Notes under the pieces: generated by a model
What the model saw: only the letters and a program-made list of their open reading frames with translations
The model's database searches: none
Told to the model about the DNA's origin: nothing
Source: Patescibacteria group bacterium
GTDB taxonomy: Bacteria; Patescibacteriota; Minisyncoccia; Phycocordibacterales; UBA2100
DNA: 31,131 bases
Assembly: GCA_024654485.1 (NCBI GenBank)
Contig: JANLHO010000036.1
Location: forward strand, 1 to 31,131
Direction of reading: 5' to 3'
Program-made: the position numbers and the translations under genes
Shown here: in pieces, positions 7,579 to 15,997 of the stretch
Position numbering within the stretch: the first letter of the stretch is position 1
Layout of the letters: each line of letters begins with the position of its first letter

Positions 7579-7720
7579 TTATGCCCGCACACTAATTTTG
7601 CCGATGCCTCTTCTTATGAACAAAACCGATTACATGCAGATTATTACCAACGGTCAGCGTTTTGCGCGCGTAGCAATTACTACGGCACGGAATGTCGGCA
7701 AAATTAGTGTGCGGGTATGA
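7579..7720 (+). promoter_or_regulatory. Long inverted repeat covering the scpB start codon
   Basis: The left arm at 7584-7604 and the right arm at 7695-7715 are perfect 21-base reverse complements (beginning CCCGCACACT on the left). Pairing extends outward to 7579/7720 and inward by two bases through A-U and G.U pairs only, giving an RNA stem of about 26-28 pairs with four wobbles and no mismatch. The loop is about 86 bases. The right arm ends on the scpB ATG (7717-7719), so the folded RNA would bury that start codon. The T/U content after the stem does not suggest a terminator. A small MITE-like DNA element with terminal inverted repeats is the main alternative; I see no clear target duplication. 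Confidence 0.75.
7604..7720 (+). CDS. Leader ORF in the scpB hairpin (34-38 residues)
   Basis: A frame starting at ATG 7604 (38 residues), or at the internal ATG 7616 (34 residues, MNKTDYMQII...), runs through the hairpin loop and right arm. It ends in a TGA (7718-7720) that overlaps the scpB ATG as ATGA. Translating ribosomes would melt the right arm and be delivered to the scpB start, so this looks like a translational switch. The peptide is basic with no motif that I recognise. It could be a non-coding loop that happens to be open, but the exact ATGA overlap, also seen before trpS, argues otherwise. Confidence 0.45.
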   Translation: MPLLMNKTDYMQIITNGQRFARVAITTARNVGKISVRV

Positions 7721-8280
7721 CGGACGACCTTTCCAGACGCGCAGAAGCATTTCTCTTCATTGAGGGCGGTGCTATTACACTCAGCAGGCTGGGGACCCTG
7801 CTTAAAGCAGACAAAGATGCCACTCGCCTTGCATTGCGGGAGCTTTCTGAGCGACTACAGGGCAGGGGTCTCGCCCTCATCGTGACCGACACGCAAGCTT
7901 CTCTCTCCGTGTCGGCCGATACGTCACGCGATGTGGAAAATGCGTACAAGCAGGAGCTTGGACGCGACATCGGGGATGCGGGACTGGAAGTGCTTGCCAT
8001 CGTATTGTACAGAGGCGCGTCAACGCGCGCGCAGATAGATTACATCCGCGGGGTCAATACCAGCTCCACGATACGCAATCTGCTCGGTAGGGGGCTCTTG
8101 GAGCGCGCAGGGAACCCTAACGACGCAAGAGAGTATCTCTACCGCCCGACCCCGGAGCTCTTGGCATATTTCGGGGTAGAGCGCACGGAAATGCTTCCTG
8201 AGTATGCCGCCATTACCGAAGAACTCTCCGCCTTTGAGAATAACCGCCTGGAGGAAGAAAAAGAAAATCATGCAGATTAA
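7717..8280 (+). CDS. scpB: Segregation and condensation protein B
   Basis: 187 residues, normal for ScpB, which dimerises and binds the ScpA kleisin in SMC condensin. The N-terminal winged helix begins RRAEAFLFIEGGAITLSRLGTLL, the usual EALLF--GEP-S---LA pattern. The second winged helix has LEVLAIVLYRGASTRAQIDYIRGVNTSSTIRNLLGRGLLER, the most conserved segment of the family, then YRPTPELLAYFGV. The start ATG 7717 is set by homology and by overlap with the leader ORF; it lies at the edge of an RNA stem. No Shine-Dalgarno motif precedes it. Its end overlaps the carboxypeptidase gene by 11 bases. Confidence 0.93.
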   Translation: MTDDLSRRAEAFLFIEGGAITLSRLGTLLKADKDATRLALRELSERLQGRGLALIVTDTQASLSVSADTSRDVENAYKQELGRDIGDAGLEVLAIVLYRGASTRAQIDYIRGVNTSSTIRNLLGRGLLERAGNPNDAREYLYRPTPELLAYFGVERTEMLPEYAAITEELSAFENNRLEEEKENHAD

Positions 8281-9253
8281 CACTACCGACACTTCGGTTG
8301 GGGATGCGGGCCAAAGCCCGATGAGCCGTGCTCTTGGTATAACTGCGCTGGCCCTACTTTTCTTCGCGAGTGCGGGCTTTGTGGCCAGCTATCTATCGTA
8401 CGTGCCCGGTGCTACTGTGGCAGGCCAGTCGGCGGCCGTCGCGGTGGCGCAAGATCCGTTCGCGGAGCTTTCTCTGGAGGCAAGCAGCGTGTACGTGGAG
8501 GATTTGACAGACGGCACCGTTCTATATGCGCGCAATCCGGACATACAGCTTCCCCTCGCTTCGCTCACAAAAGTCGCGGTGGCTCTTGTCGCGTCCGAAG
8601 TGCTTGCTCCCAACGATATCCTGACGATACCCTATGACACCGCACCGACGACATCGGCGGAGCGCCTGACCGCCGGACAGGAGTGGCGTTTTCGCGACGT
8701 GCTGAACTTCACGCTTATGGCGTCTTCCAATGAAGGCGCCGAAATACTCGCCGTCGCCGCGAATGATGCGCTCCACGCACGATACCCGCTCTCTCCCTCG
8801 CGCGGCGCTACTTTGTGGCGCATGAACGACCTCGCGCGTAAGATCGGAGCGCACGACATGTACTTCCTCAACGCCAGCGGGCTGGATGTGAGCGAGACCC
8901 AGTCGGGTTCGTACGGGTCGGCGAGGAGCGTCGCGCGTTTGCTGGCGTACGCGGCGTCTACAAGCCCCGCGATATTTGAAGGCACATCGCGCGACAACAT
9001 GCTGCTCACATCCGTCGGGGGCGCGGAAGCGCGGGCGTACAACACAGACCAGGCTCTCGGCGCAATACCGGGGCTTGTCATGGGTAAGACGGGTTTTACC
9101 GACCTCGCGGGAGGCAATCTTGCGATCGTTTTTGACGTAGGTCCGGCTCATCCGGTAGTGGCTATCGTCTTGGGTTCCACCTACGACGGCAGATTTGAGG
9201 ATATGAAGCAGCTTGTAGAGGCGACGCACAAAAAGCTTGCGCAGAGCCCCTGA
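8270..9253 (+). CDS. D-alanyl-D-alanine carboxypeptidase (peptidase S11, PBP5-like)
   Basis: 327 residues from ATG 8270. It trims the terminal D-Ala from peptidoglycan pentapeptides outside the membrane. A single hydrophobic segment (residues ~21-42) anchors it, followed by an Ala-rich linker. The penicillin-binding motifs are complete: SLTK (Ser98 nucleophile, Lys101), SSN (152-154) and KTG (273-275). The C-terminal beta domain of E. coli PBP5 is absent, so it is a minimal catalytic form. An open frame extends 22 codons upstream, but GGAGGA at 8250-8255 and the membrane anchor support 8270. This is one of the few plausible Shine-Dalgarno sequences here, as expected for an internal gene of an operon (it overlaps scpB). 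Confidence 0.9.
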   Translation: MQINTTDTSVGDAGQSPMSRALGITALALLFFASAGFVASYLSYVPGATVAGQSAAVAVAQDPFAELSLEASSVYVEDLTDGTVLYARNPDIQLPLASLTKVAVALVASEVLAPNDILTIPYDTAPTTSAERLTAGQEWRFRDVLNFTLMASSNEGAEILAVAANDALHARYPLSPSRGATLWRMNDLARKIGAHDMYFLNASGLDVSETQSGSYGSARSVARLLAYAASTSPAIFEGTSRDNMLLTSVGGAEARAYNTDQALGAIPGLVMGKTGFTDLAGGNLAIVFDVGPAHPVVAIVLGSTYDGRFEDMKQLVEATHKKLAQSP

Positions 9254-9254
9254 T

Positions 9255-9283
9255 TTGGATGCCTGCCTGCAAGGCCGTACAAT
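9255..9283 (+). promoter_or_regulatory. mraY promoter, leaderless spacing
   Basis: TTGGAT (9255-9260) and TACAAT (9278-9283) are separated by exactly 17 bases, a strong sigma70-type match. The mraY ATG begins 8 bases after the -10, so the transcript would start at or within a few bases of the start codon. Confidence 0.75.
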
Positions 9284-9291
9284 AGGGCATT

Positions 9292-10356
9292 ATGCTCCCC
9301 GGAATAATTGAGGTATTAGTGCCTGCCACGCTTTCCTTCATTATAGGCATGGCACTTGCCCCCGCGCTCGCTCACTATCTGTATGCACGTAAGGCATGGA
9401 AGAAAAGGATCGGAAAGCAGGCGCTCAACGGAGACACTGCCCACGAATTCAACAGACTGCATGGCGCCAATGAAACTCGCGCGCCGCGCATGGGCGGCAT
9501 TCTCATATGGGGAAGCGTCTGTCTGACGACATTCGGCCTGGCTCTACTGGCATACATCTATCCCGATCCTGCGGCACTTGATCTCAATTTCCTCAGCCGC
9601 AGCCAGACGTGGCTCCCGCTTGCGACCCTAATGGTCGGCGCACTGGCTGGCCTTGCCGATGACCTAATGACCATTCGCAATAGCGGGGAGGGTCTGCGTT
9701 TGCGCTACAGGCTTCTTATCGTCGTTGCGGCGTCTCTGTTCGTGGGCTGGTGGTTCTGGGCAAAATTGGACGTTACGGTGATAAACATACCGTTCGCATT
9801 ACCGCTTTACATCGGCTGGCTTACGGTGCCCCTGTTCGTCCTCGTGTCACTCGGGCTATACGCTTCGGGAGTTATAGACGGGATAGACGGCCTCTCGGGA
9901 GGGGTCTTCGTGAGTGTTTTTGGTTCGTACGCCATCATCGCGTTCGTCCAGCAGCAAACGGATATTGCCGCGTTCTGTGCCGCAGTCGTAGGCGGGCTGC
10001 TGGCGTTTCTATGGTTCAACATCCCGCCAGCGCGGTTTTATATGAGCGATACGGGGACATTCGCGCTAACGCTTTCTCTCGGCACCGTCGCTTTCATGAC
10101 CGACAGCCTCGGCGGGGGAGTCGGTATAGCCGTCCTACCGATAATCGGCGGACTGCTTGTGCTGACCGTTTTGTCCGATGTAGCGCAGGTAACGTGGAAG
10201 TCCCTCTTCGGGAGAAAGCTTCTGCGTATTGCGCCCCTGCATCATCATTTTGAGGCTATAGGCTGGCCAAGCTATAAGGTGGCGATGCGCTACTGGGTGC
10301 TGTCCATTGTCCTTGCCTCATTAGGCGTGATAGTCGCGCTCGCCGCGCTTCAATGA
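9292..10356 (+). CDS. mraY: Phospho-N-acetylmuramoyl-pentapeptide transferase (MraY)
   Basis: 354 residues, close to the usual 360. It transfers phospho-MurNAc-pentapeptide from UDP to undecaprenyl phosphate to form lipid I in the inner membrane. The protein is polytopic (about ten spans). Diagnostic cytoplasmic-loop motifs are all present: RAPRMGGIL, GLADDLMTIRN (the DDxxK-like acidic pair), SGVIDGIDGLSGG (the NxxxxDGxDGL-type active-site motif) and APLHHHFEAIGW (the HHH motif that distinguishes MraY from WecA). It starts a new transcription unit with a well-spaced promoter and precedes the ftsW/rodA-like gene by 13 bases, a fragment of the classical dcw cluster. Confidence 0.96.
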   Translation: MLPGIIEVLVPATLSFIIGMALAPALAHYLYARKAWKKRIGKQALNGDTAHEFNRLHGANETRAPRMGGILIWGSVCLTTFGLALLAYIYPDPAALDLNFLSRSQTWLPLATLMVGALAGLADDLMTIRNSGEGLRLRYRLLIVVAASLFVGWWFWAKLDVTVINIPFALPLYIGWLTVPLFVLVSLGLYASGVIDGIDGLSGGVFVSVFGSYAIIAFVQQQTDIAAFCAAVVGGLLAFLWFNIPPARFYMSDTGTFALTLSLGTVAFMTDSLGGGVGIAVLPIIGGLLVLTVLSDVAQVTWKSLFGRKLLRIAPLHHHFEAIGWPSYKVAMRYWVLSIVLASLGVIVALAALQ

Positions 10357-10369
10357 TCGTCCATACAAC

Positions 10370-11485
10370 GTGCACTCACGACGAAAACATTTTGACAAGC
10401 TTCTGGCGCTTCTGATAGCGGTCTTTGTAGTCGGAGGGGCGCTGATATTCGCATCCGCCGCGTTCGGTCTTTTGGCGCGCGGCGTCTCGGGCATTACGTC
10501 TGCCGTGTTTACCCACATCGTGTTCGGGATAGGAGGAGGACTTATCGCGCTTTTCACGGCATACTCCATTGATTATCGGACGTGGCGTAAGCTGGCGCCG
10601 TATCTGTACGTTGCCGCCATATGCGCGACACTGCTCGTCTTCATTCCGCATGTCGGCATTGAGCATGGCGGCGGGAGGAGGTGGGTCGCTCTTTTCGGCT
10701 TCTCGTTCCAACCATCCGAGGCGCTCAAAATAGGCGTCATTATAATGGCTGCCGCGTATTTTGCGTCTATCGGAGCACGGATAAGGCAGTACGCATGGGG
10801 TCTGGGCGGATTCTTGCTGATACTTTTGGCACCCGCCCTGATACTGCTGGCGCAGCCTGACCTCGGTACCTTGGGAGTCATCGGAATCTCATCGCTAGCC
10901 CTCTATGTCGCGGCGGGCGCACGGATGCGCGATATAGCCATAGTCATGTGCATCGCGATAATAATCCTCGGCGCGCTTACTCTCACACGCCCTTACGTGC
11001 GAGATAGAGTGGTGACATTCTTCCTCCCGTTCCAGAGCCAGCAGGAGGAGGGCTATCAGATAAAGCAATCGCTGATAGCCATAGGCTCAGGGGGATTTAT
11101 CGGGCGCGGATTCGGCCAGGGAGTGCAGAAATTCACATACCTGCCGGAGGCGATGGGGGACTCCATATTTGCCGTCGCGGGCGAAGAGCTTGGGTTTGCG
11201 GGAGCCTCTGCGATAGTTGTCGCTTATCTCTTGTTTGCTCTTCGCGGTCTCGCCCTTGCGGGCAGGGCGCCCGAGCAATTCGGCGCGCTCTTGGCCGTCG
11301 GCATAGCGACGTACCTTGCGAGCGAAGCGTTCATCAACATCGCGGCAATGGTCGGAGCCGCCCCGCTTACCGGCATACCTCTCACATTCGTGAGCCAAGG
11401 CGGCAGCGCAATGCTGATCGCGCTAGGCAGCGCGGGTATTCTTCTCAACATCTCCCGCTACAGAAATGCGCGCCGCGGCGTTTGA
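10370..11485 (+). CDS. ftsW: SEDS-family glycosyltransferase, FtsW/RodA-like
   Basis: 371 residues with about ten membrane spans. SEDS proteins polymerise lipid II into glycan strands. Conserved elements include HGGGRRWVALFGFSFQPSE (the signature -G--RW---G-FQPSE-), AQPDLGT (around the catalytic Asp of SEDS enzymes) and LTGIPLTFVSQGGSAML near the end. The position between mraY and murG is that of ftsW in dcw clusters, so FtsW is preferred over RodA, but sequence alone does not separate them. The start is a GTG at 10370; the first residues are basic (MHSRRKHFDK). No Shine-Dalgarno sequence is seen, and TACAAC lies just before it. Confidence 0.9.
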   Translation: MHSRRKHFDKLLALLIAVFVVGGALIFASAAFGLLARGVSGITSAVFTHIVFGIGGGLIALFTAYSIDYRTWRKLAPYLYVAAICATLLVFIPHVGIEHGGGRRWVALFGFSFQPSEALKIGVIIMAAAYFASIGARIRQYAWGLGGFLLILLAPALILLAQPDLGTLGVIGISSLALYVAAGARMRDIAIVMCIAIIILGALTLTRPYVRDRVVTFFLPFQSQQEEGYQIKQSLIAIGSGGFIGRGFGQGVQKFTYLPEAMGDSIFAVAGEELGFAGASAIVVAYLLFALRGLALAGRAPEQFGALLAVGIATYLASEAFINIAAMVGAAPLTGIPLTFVSQGGSAMLIALGSAGILLNISRYRNARRGV

Positions 11486-11510
11486 GATTGCGACGTCTAC
11501 AGCGTAGAAT
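11482..11510 (+). promoter_or_regulatory. murG promoter, leaderless spacing
   Basis: TTGAGA (11482-11487) and TAGAAT (11505-11510) are 17 bases apart and the murG ATG follows 6 bases after the -10. The -35 overlaps the last codons of the ftsW-like gene, so murG can be transcribed separately from its neighbours. Confidence 0.7.
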
Positions 11511-11516
11511 ACTGCA

Positions 11517-12659
11517 ATGCGAATAGTTTTTTCCGGCGGAGGCACTGGAGGGCATTTTTATCCTCTCATAGCGGTGGCAGAGGCCATAGAAGACATCTGC
11601 AGAGCGCGCACTCTGCTGGAGCCGGAACTGTTCTACATGGGTCCTGCGCCCTTTGATCCGGCGGCGCTCTTGGAGCACGACATTGCTTATCTGCCCAGCT
11701 CGGCTGGCAAGATTCGCCGGTATCGGAGCGTCCTGAATGCTCTGGGCTTTTTTCAGGTATTCGGCGGCATTGTACGGGCAACGCTGCAGCTTTTCAGGGT
11801 GTACCCCGATGTCGTATTTTCCACCGGTGGTTACGCGGCATTTCCGACCCTCTATGCCGCCCGCATTTTGCAAATTCCCGTCGTTATCTACGATGCGGAT
11901 GCCGCTCCGGGACGCGTTTCGTTGTGGTCGTCGCGCTTCGCACGCTGGATAGCGCTTGCACACCCGGATGCCGCACTAAAGTTCCCGGAGCGTGTCCGTG
12001 GCCGCATAGCAAGGGTCGGGCATCCAATACGCAAAGAGATAATCTCACCCGCAAGGGAGGGCGGTCATGAGTTCTTGAAGCTGGACCAGCAGGTTCCGAC
12101 CATCTTCATTATGGGCGGCTCCCAAGGTGCGCAGGCGATAAACGATGCTGTGCTTGACACACTGCCCGCTCTCGTGGCTGAATACAACGTGGTCCATCAG
12201 GCGGGGAGTGCAAATCTGGAAGGGTCCGGCAAGGTGGCCTCCGTCGTCCTGAAGGATGTGCGCGGCAGCGAGCGCTACAAGGTGTTCGGCCTTCTCAACA
12301 CTCTGGCGCTCCGTATGACCGCGGGTATTACTTCCCTCGTAATCGCGCGCGCCGGCAGCGGCACCATTTTTGAGGTAGCAAGCTGGGGCATTCCATCAAT
12401 CCTCGTACCCATACCGCAGGACGTATCGCACGACCAGATAGAGAACGCTTTCTCCTACGCGCGCTCCGGAGCCGCCGTAGTCATTGAGCAGCGCAATCTC
12501 ACCCCGCACCTTCTGCTTTCCGAAGTCAAGCGCATTATGGACGACCCCGCATTACAAAAATCCATGAGCGCGGCGGCGAAAGAGTACGCACGCCCGGAAG
12601 CCGCGAAAAAGGTGGCGACGGCTCTCTTGGAGATAGTCATCGCCCACGAACCCGTCTGA
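11517..12659 (+). CDS. murG: MurG, lipid II-forming N-acetylglucosaminyltransferase
   Basis: 380 residues. It adds GlcNAc from UDP-GlcNAc to lipid I, giving lipid II, at the cytoplasmic membrane face. It has the GT-B fold: GGGTGGHFYP (residues 8-17) is the first G-loop, FSTGGYAAFPTLYAA the second and MGGSQGAQAIND the third. The C-terminal domain has IARAGSGTIFEVASWGIPSILVPIP with the donor-binding Glu, followed by the DHQ-like SHDQIENA segment. It is slightly longer than E. coli MurG (355). It starts its own transcription unit and is followed after 4 bases by gltX. Confidence 0.96.
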   Translation: MRIVFSGGGTGGHFYPLIAVAEAIEDICRARTLLEPELFYMGPAPFDPAALLEHDIAYLPSSAGKIRRYRSVLNALGFFQVFGGIVRATLQLFRVYPDVVFSTGGYAAFPTLYAARILQIPVVIYDADAAPGRVSLWSSRFARWIALAHPDAALKFPERVRGRIARVGHPIRKEIISPAREGGHEFLKLDQQVPTIFIMGGSQGAQAINDAVLDTLPALVAEYNVVHQAGSANLEGSGKVASVVLKDVRGSERYKVFGLLNTLALRMTAGITSLVIARAGSGTIFEVASWGIPSILVPIPQDVSHDQIENAFSYARSGAAVVIEQRNLTPHLLLSEVKRIMDDPALQKSMSAAAKEYARPEAAKKVATALLEIVIAHEPV

Positions 12660-12663
12660 ACAT

Positions 12664-13980
12664 ATGAAGATAATCACCCGATTTCCCCCAAGTCCGACAG
12701 GTTATTTTCATATCGGCAGCGCACGTACCGCACTTTTCAATTATCTTTTCGCGGCGCACGAGGGCGGCGAGATGAAGCTGCGCTTTGAGGATACCGATAC
12801 TACCCGCAACAAGAAAGAGTTTGAAGAGGATATCCTCGCCGGTCTCGCTTGGCTCGGCATACCATACACGCAAGCCTCGCCCCTGCGCCAATCCGAGCGC
12901 ACGGATACATATCGCGCGCACCTGAAAGCGCTTATAGAGAGCGGCGCGGCATTTGAGGCGGAGCCATCAGCGGCAGATCCGGATACACCGATAATACGTT
13001 TCAAAAATCCGAAAAAGTCGGTCTCCTTCACCGACCTCGTGCGCGGCGAGGTCACCTTTGAAACAGCCGACCTGGGTGATTTTGTCATAGCAAAAAATCT
13101 GGACGAGCCGCTTTACAATCTTGCCGTCGTCATAGACGACCACCACGAGGAAGTCACGCACGTTCTGCGCGGAGAGGACCACATCTCCAACACGCCGAGG
13201 CAAATATTACTGCTGGAAGCGCTCGGGTTCTCCCGCCCTCAATACGCGCACATACCTCTTATCCTCGCACCGGATCGCTCAAAGCTATCCAAGCGCCACG
13301 GGGCGGTATCCGTCAATGAATATCGCAACGAGGGCTTCATGCCGGAGGCTCTTGTAAACTATCTGGCGCTTTTAGGGTGGAACCCCGGTACGGAGCAGGA
13401 GATATTTTCCATTGAAGAGCTCGTTCGGGCATTCCGGATGGAGCAAGTGCAAAAAGGCGGAGCGATATTTGATGCCGACAAATTGCGCTGGTTCAATCAT
13501 AAGCACATCATGCTGCTTTCCGACGATGAGTACGCGCGCCGCCTTCTGCACTTCGCCGGCAGCCCTCCGCCGGATAAGGCCATACCTCTCCTGAAAGAGC
13601 GCGCGCATACACTGCGGGAAGCCGCGACGCTATTGGAGAGCGGTGAATTCTACTTCTTGGACAACGAGATATCGTACGAGCCGTCCCTGCTTATTTCGGG
13701 CGCGAAGATCGATGCAGAAACGGCGCGCAGGCATCTGACGCGGGTAGGCGAGATGCTGGACGATATTCCCGAGGATTCCTTTGATGCGGAGCGCGTAAAA
13801 GACGCGGTATTCACCTATGCGACCGAAGAGGGCAGGGGAGCCGTCCTGTGGCCCTTGCGCGTCGCCCTGTCGGGCAAGGAGCGCTCTCCTGACCCCTTCA
13901 CGATAGCGGGAATGATAGGCAAGAAGCGCACGCTGGAGAGGGTACGGAATGCCGGCGCACTCCTCGCAAGTGATTTATGA
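12664..13980 (+). CDS. gltX: Glutamyl-tRNA synthetase
   Basis: 438 residues, somewhat shorter than the ~470 of E. coli GluRS. It charges tRNA-Glu; whether it also misacylates tRNA-Gln for the transamidation route cannot be told here. RFPPSPTGYFHIGSARTALF gives the class I HIGH motif (HIGS 16-19), and KLSKRHG (207-213) is the KMSKS equivalent. LRGEDHISNTPRQ lies between them. The C-terminal helical anticodon-binding domain ends with VRNAGALLASDL. It lies four bases after murG and overlaps the next start (ATGA), so it is likely cotranscribed with the cell-wall genes. Confidence 0.95.
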   Translation: MKIITRFPPSPTGYFHIGSARTALFNYLFAAHEGGEMKLRFEDTDTTRNKKEFEEDILAGLAWLGIPYTQASPLRQSERTDTYRAHLKALIESGAAFEAEPSAADPDTPIIRFKNPKKSVSFTDLVRGEVTFETADLGDFVIAKNLDEPLYNLAVVIDDHHEEVTHVLRGEDHISNTPRQILLLEALGFSRPQYAHIPLILAPDRSKLSKRHGAVSVNEYRNEGFMPEALVNYLALLGWNPGTEQEIFSIEELVRAFRMEQVQKGGAIFDADKLRWFNHKHIMLLSDDEYARRLLHFAGSPPPDKAIPLLKERAHTLREAATLLESGEFYFLDNEISYEPSLLISGAKIDAETARRHLTRVGEMLDDIPEDSFDAERVKDAVFTYATEEGRGAVLWPLRVALSGKERSPDPFTIAGMIGKKRTLERVRNAGALLASDL

Positions 13981-15281
13981 GGAAGACGGCAAGACTCGGC
14001 GTGGCGGGATTTATTCTTCTCGCAACTGTATCAACCCTGCCGCTGACAGCCGCAGCGCAAAAAACCGCGAGCGAGATACAGCAGGAGATAAACGCACACA
14101 ACGCCCAAATAGCGGAGCTGGACAAGGAGATAGCGCAATATCAGGCACAGTTGGACGAGGTCGCTGACAAAAAGCAGACGCTGCAAACGGCGCTGTCACA
14201 GCTCAACATATCCATAAAAAAAGTATCGGCCTCAATAGATCTAACGAAAAATCAGATAGGTTCTACCGAGCTTCAGATACAACAACTGGCAAAAGGAATA
14301 GATAGCAAGCAGGCATCCATAGAAGTAGGTCGTTCCGGATTGGCCGAATCGCTTCGCAACCTCAACGCTGCGGAAAACCGACCGCTTGTCGTACAGATAC
14401 TCAATTCGGATAATGTCAGCGACATGTGGCAGGATGTGGAAACTCTGCATTCGCTCCAGTCGGCCATGAACGATCAGATACGCGTTCTGGCGTTGGAGAA
14501 GAAATCGCTGGCGGAAACGAAGACGACGCAGGAGGAAAAACGCGCGGAGCTGCTTGCACAGCAGAAGAAGCTCACCGCTCAACAAGGATCCCTGAGTGTG
14601 ACGAAAAAGGCCCAAAGCGAGCTTCTTGATAAGACAAGGAACGAGGAGAGCGCGTATCAAGCCATCCTGGGACAGAAACAGGCCGCGCGTGAAAGTTTTG
14701 AGGAAGCCCTGAGTGACCTGCAGGCACAATTGCAGTACGTCGTGGACCCGTCGCAGATTACGCCAGCGAGCAAGGGCGTATTGCGCTGGCCGCTTGAGAA
14801 AATCCGCGTCACGCAATACTTTGGCAACACGCCGTTTGCCAATAGCGGCGCCTACAACGGAAAGGGGCACAATGGCATTGACTTGGCCGCGTCAATCGGC
14901 ACGCCGGTGTACGCAGCGCTGACGGGGACCGTCATAGGGACGGATAATACCGACGCCGTGCGCAGCTCCAAAGGGCAATGCTATTCCTTCGGCAAGTGGG
15001 TCATGATACGACACAACAACGGACTAAGCACCATGTATTCTCATCTGTCGCAGATAAATGTCTCAGAAGGGCAGCGCATAGGGACCGGAGAGCTTATAGG
15101 CTATGCCGGCGACACCGGATACGCGACTGGCCCGCACCTGCACTTCGGCGTGTACGTATCATCCGCCACCAAAATAATCCCCCTGGGCGACGCCACGAAA
15201 TCCGTGACGCCGTGCGCGGCGGCCGTGATGCCCATAGCGCCTCTTTCCGGATACCTAAATCCGCTCAACTATCTGCCATAG
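13977..15281 (+). CDS. Coiled-coil M23 peptidase / murein hydrolase activator (EnvC/NlpD-like)
   Basis: 434 residues, exported. An N-terminal signal sequence (residues 1-27, ending TAAAQ) is followed by a long coiled coil (about 30-250) rich in Gln, Glu, Lys and Ala, then a LytM/M23 domain. The zinc ligands look complete: His298 and Asp302 (HNGID) and the HLH pair (His387/His389), plus MYSHL. So it could be a genuine endopeptidase and not only an activator like EnvC, whose LytM site is degenerate. The architecture fits septal peptidoglycan splitting, consistent with the mraY-ftsW-murG neighbourhood. The start overlaps the gltX stop. Confidence 0.9.
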   Translation: MRKTARLGVAGFILLATVSTLPLTAAAQKTASEIQQEINAHNAQIAELDKEIAQYQAQLDEVADKKQTLQTALSQLNISIKKVSASIDLTKNQIGSTELQIQQLAKGIDSKQASIEVGRSGLAESLRNLNAAENRPLVVQILNSDNVSDMWQDVETLHSLQSAMNDQIRVLALEKKSLAETKTTQEEKRAELLAQQKKLTAQQGSLSVTKKAQSELLDKTRNEESAYQAILGQKQAARESFEEALSDLQAQLQYVVDPSQITPASKGVLRWPLEKIRVTQYFGNTPFANSGAYNGKGHNGIDLAASIGTPVYAALTGTVIGTDNTDAVRSSKGQCYSFGKWVMIRHNNGLSTMYSHLSQINVSEGQRIGTGELIGYAGDTGYATGPHLHFGVYVSSATKIIPLGDATKSVTPCAAAVMPIAPLSGYLNPLNYLP

Positions 15282-15309
15282 CGGCACTTATCTGCCGCAA
15301 CATGTTTTT
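15281..15309 (+). terminator. Probable intrinsic terminator after the M23 gene
   Basis: GCGGCA (15281-15286) and TGCCGC (15293-15298) form a 6-pair GC-rich stem with a 6-base loop, followed after a short gap by TTTTT (15305-15309). It overlaps the TAG stop and ends the plus-strand unit before the convergent transglutaminase-like gene. Confidence 0.5.
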
Positions 15310-15319
15310 AGGAGACATA

Positions 15320-15982
15320 CTAGGGCTTGCGCCCGCGAAACTTCTGCGGACGTTTCCACTCGGTAATGTCCGACGCCTTCCATTCGTATTCGCTTACGTC
15401 GCGCAGGAGGCGGCGATTTTTTTTCGGTACGGTAGGGAAGTGGCGGCTATTGTCCAGCTCATCAGAAAGCCATTTCAAGCTCTCATCGGCTACCACCCAT
15501 TTCTCCGGCGGGTATTTGCGCAGGTCAAAAGGCGCCGAGTACGCCTTCAGTACCTTGCTGCGGCTGCTCTCCCCGATGTACTCGTGGAAATACGACATCG
15601 CAAGCTCACGAGTAGTGGAGTACACGGGATCACGATACCTCAATACCGGATGGTTGGTCTTGCTTATCGCACCCCAGTAGCCGTTTTGCCTGAAAAGCGC
15701 GACAACATGGTCGTCATCGTCCGCTCCGGCACGCAAATCCATAAGTAAAGGCGGCTTACCATGATATGCGAGGGCTGTAGCGGCCAAAATGGCCCCCTCA
15801 AAGCAATGCGCGACCTTCCGCCGCATAACGAGCCTCGGGGACATGCATGTGTCGCCCTCGGACTCAAAATTGACCGGCAGGGAATCAAGATGGTCCTGAA
15901 TGCTGCGGGGCTCTGAAAGCTCGGAGAGAACGCGGCGCTCGTAAGGCGCTAGTATGGCTCGCAGACCCGCATAAGAAGACAT
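15320..15982 (-). CDS. Transglutaminase-like (papain-fold) protein
   Basis: 220 residues from ATG 15982. The central region reads RRKVAHCFEGAILAATAL, then DDDDHVVALFRQNGYWGAISKTNHPVLRYRDPVY. This matches a widespread bacterial family of stand-alone transglutaminase-like proteins, with a Cys before a long helix (Cys60), a His in a strand (His92) and a downstream polar residue (Asp108 or Asn100). ELAMSYFHEY is a further family signature. The reaction is unknown; such folds are thiol proteases, transferases or amidases. No signal peptide, so cytoplasmic. The basic C-terminus (KRPQKFRGRKP) may bind nucleic acid or membrane. An upstream in-frame ATG at 16006 exists, but a TATATT box lies 9 bases before 15982. 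Confidence 0.7.
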   Translation of the reverse strand: MSSYAGLRAILAPYERRVLSELSEPRSIQDHLDSLPVNFESEGDTCMSPRLVMRRKVAHCFEGAILAATALAYHGKPPLLMDLRAGADDDDHVVALFRQNGYWGAISKTNHPVLRYRDPVYSTTRELAMSYFHEYIGESSRSKVLKAYSAPFDLRKYPPEKWVVADESLKWLSDELDNSRHFPTVPKKNRRLLRDVSEYEWKASDITEWKRPQKFRGRKP

Positions 15983-15991
15983 ACATAGACA

Positions 15992-15997
15992 AATATA
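15992..15997 (-). promoter_or_regulatory. -10 of the transglutaminase-like gene
   Basis: On the minus strand TATATT ends 9 bases before the ATG at 15982. The 150-base divergent interval up to the recombinase gene otherwise holds only AT-rich sequence and no RNA gene that I can recognise. Confidence 0.5.

Noticed and set aside
7572..7716. tRNA or classical terminator between scpA and scpB
   Set aside because: No cloverleaf or T-arm sequence, and no U-tract after the stem; the inverted repeat reaches the start codon instead.
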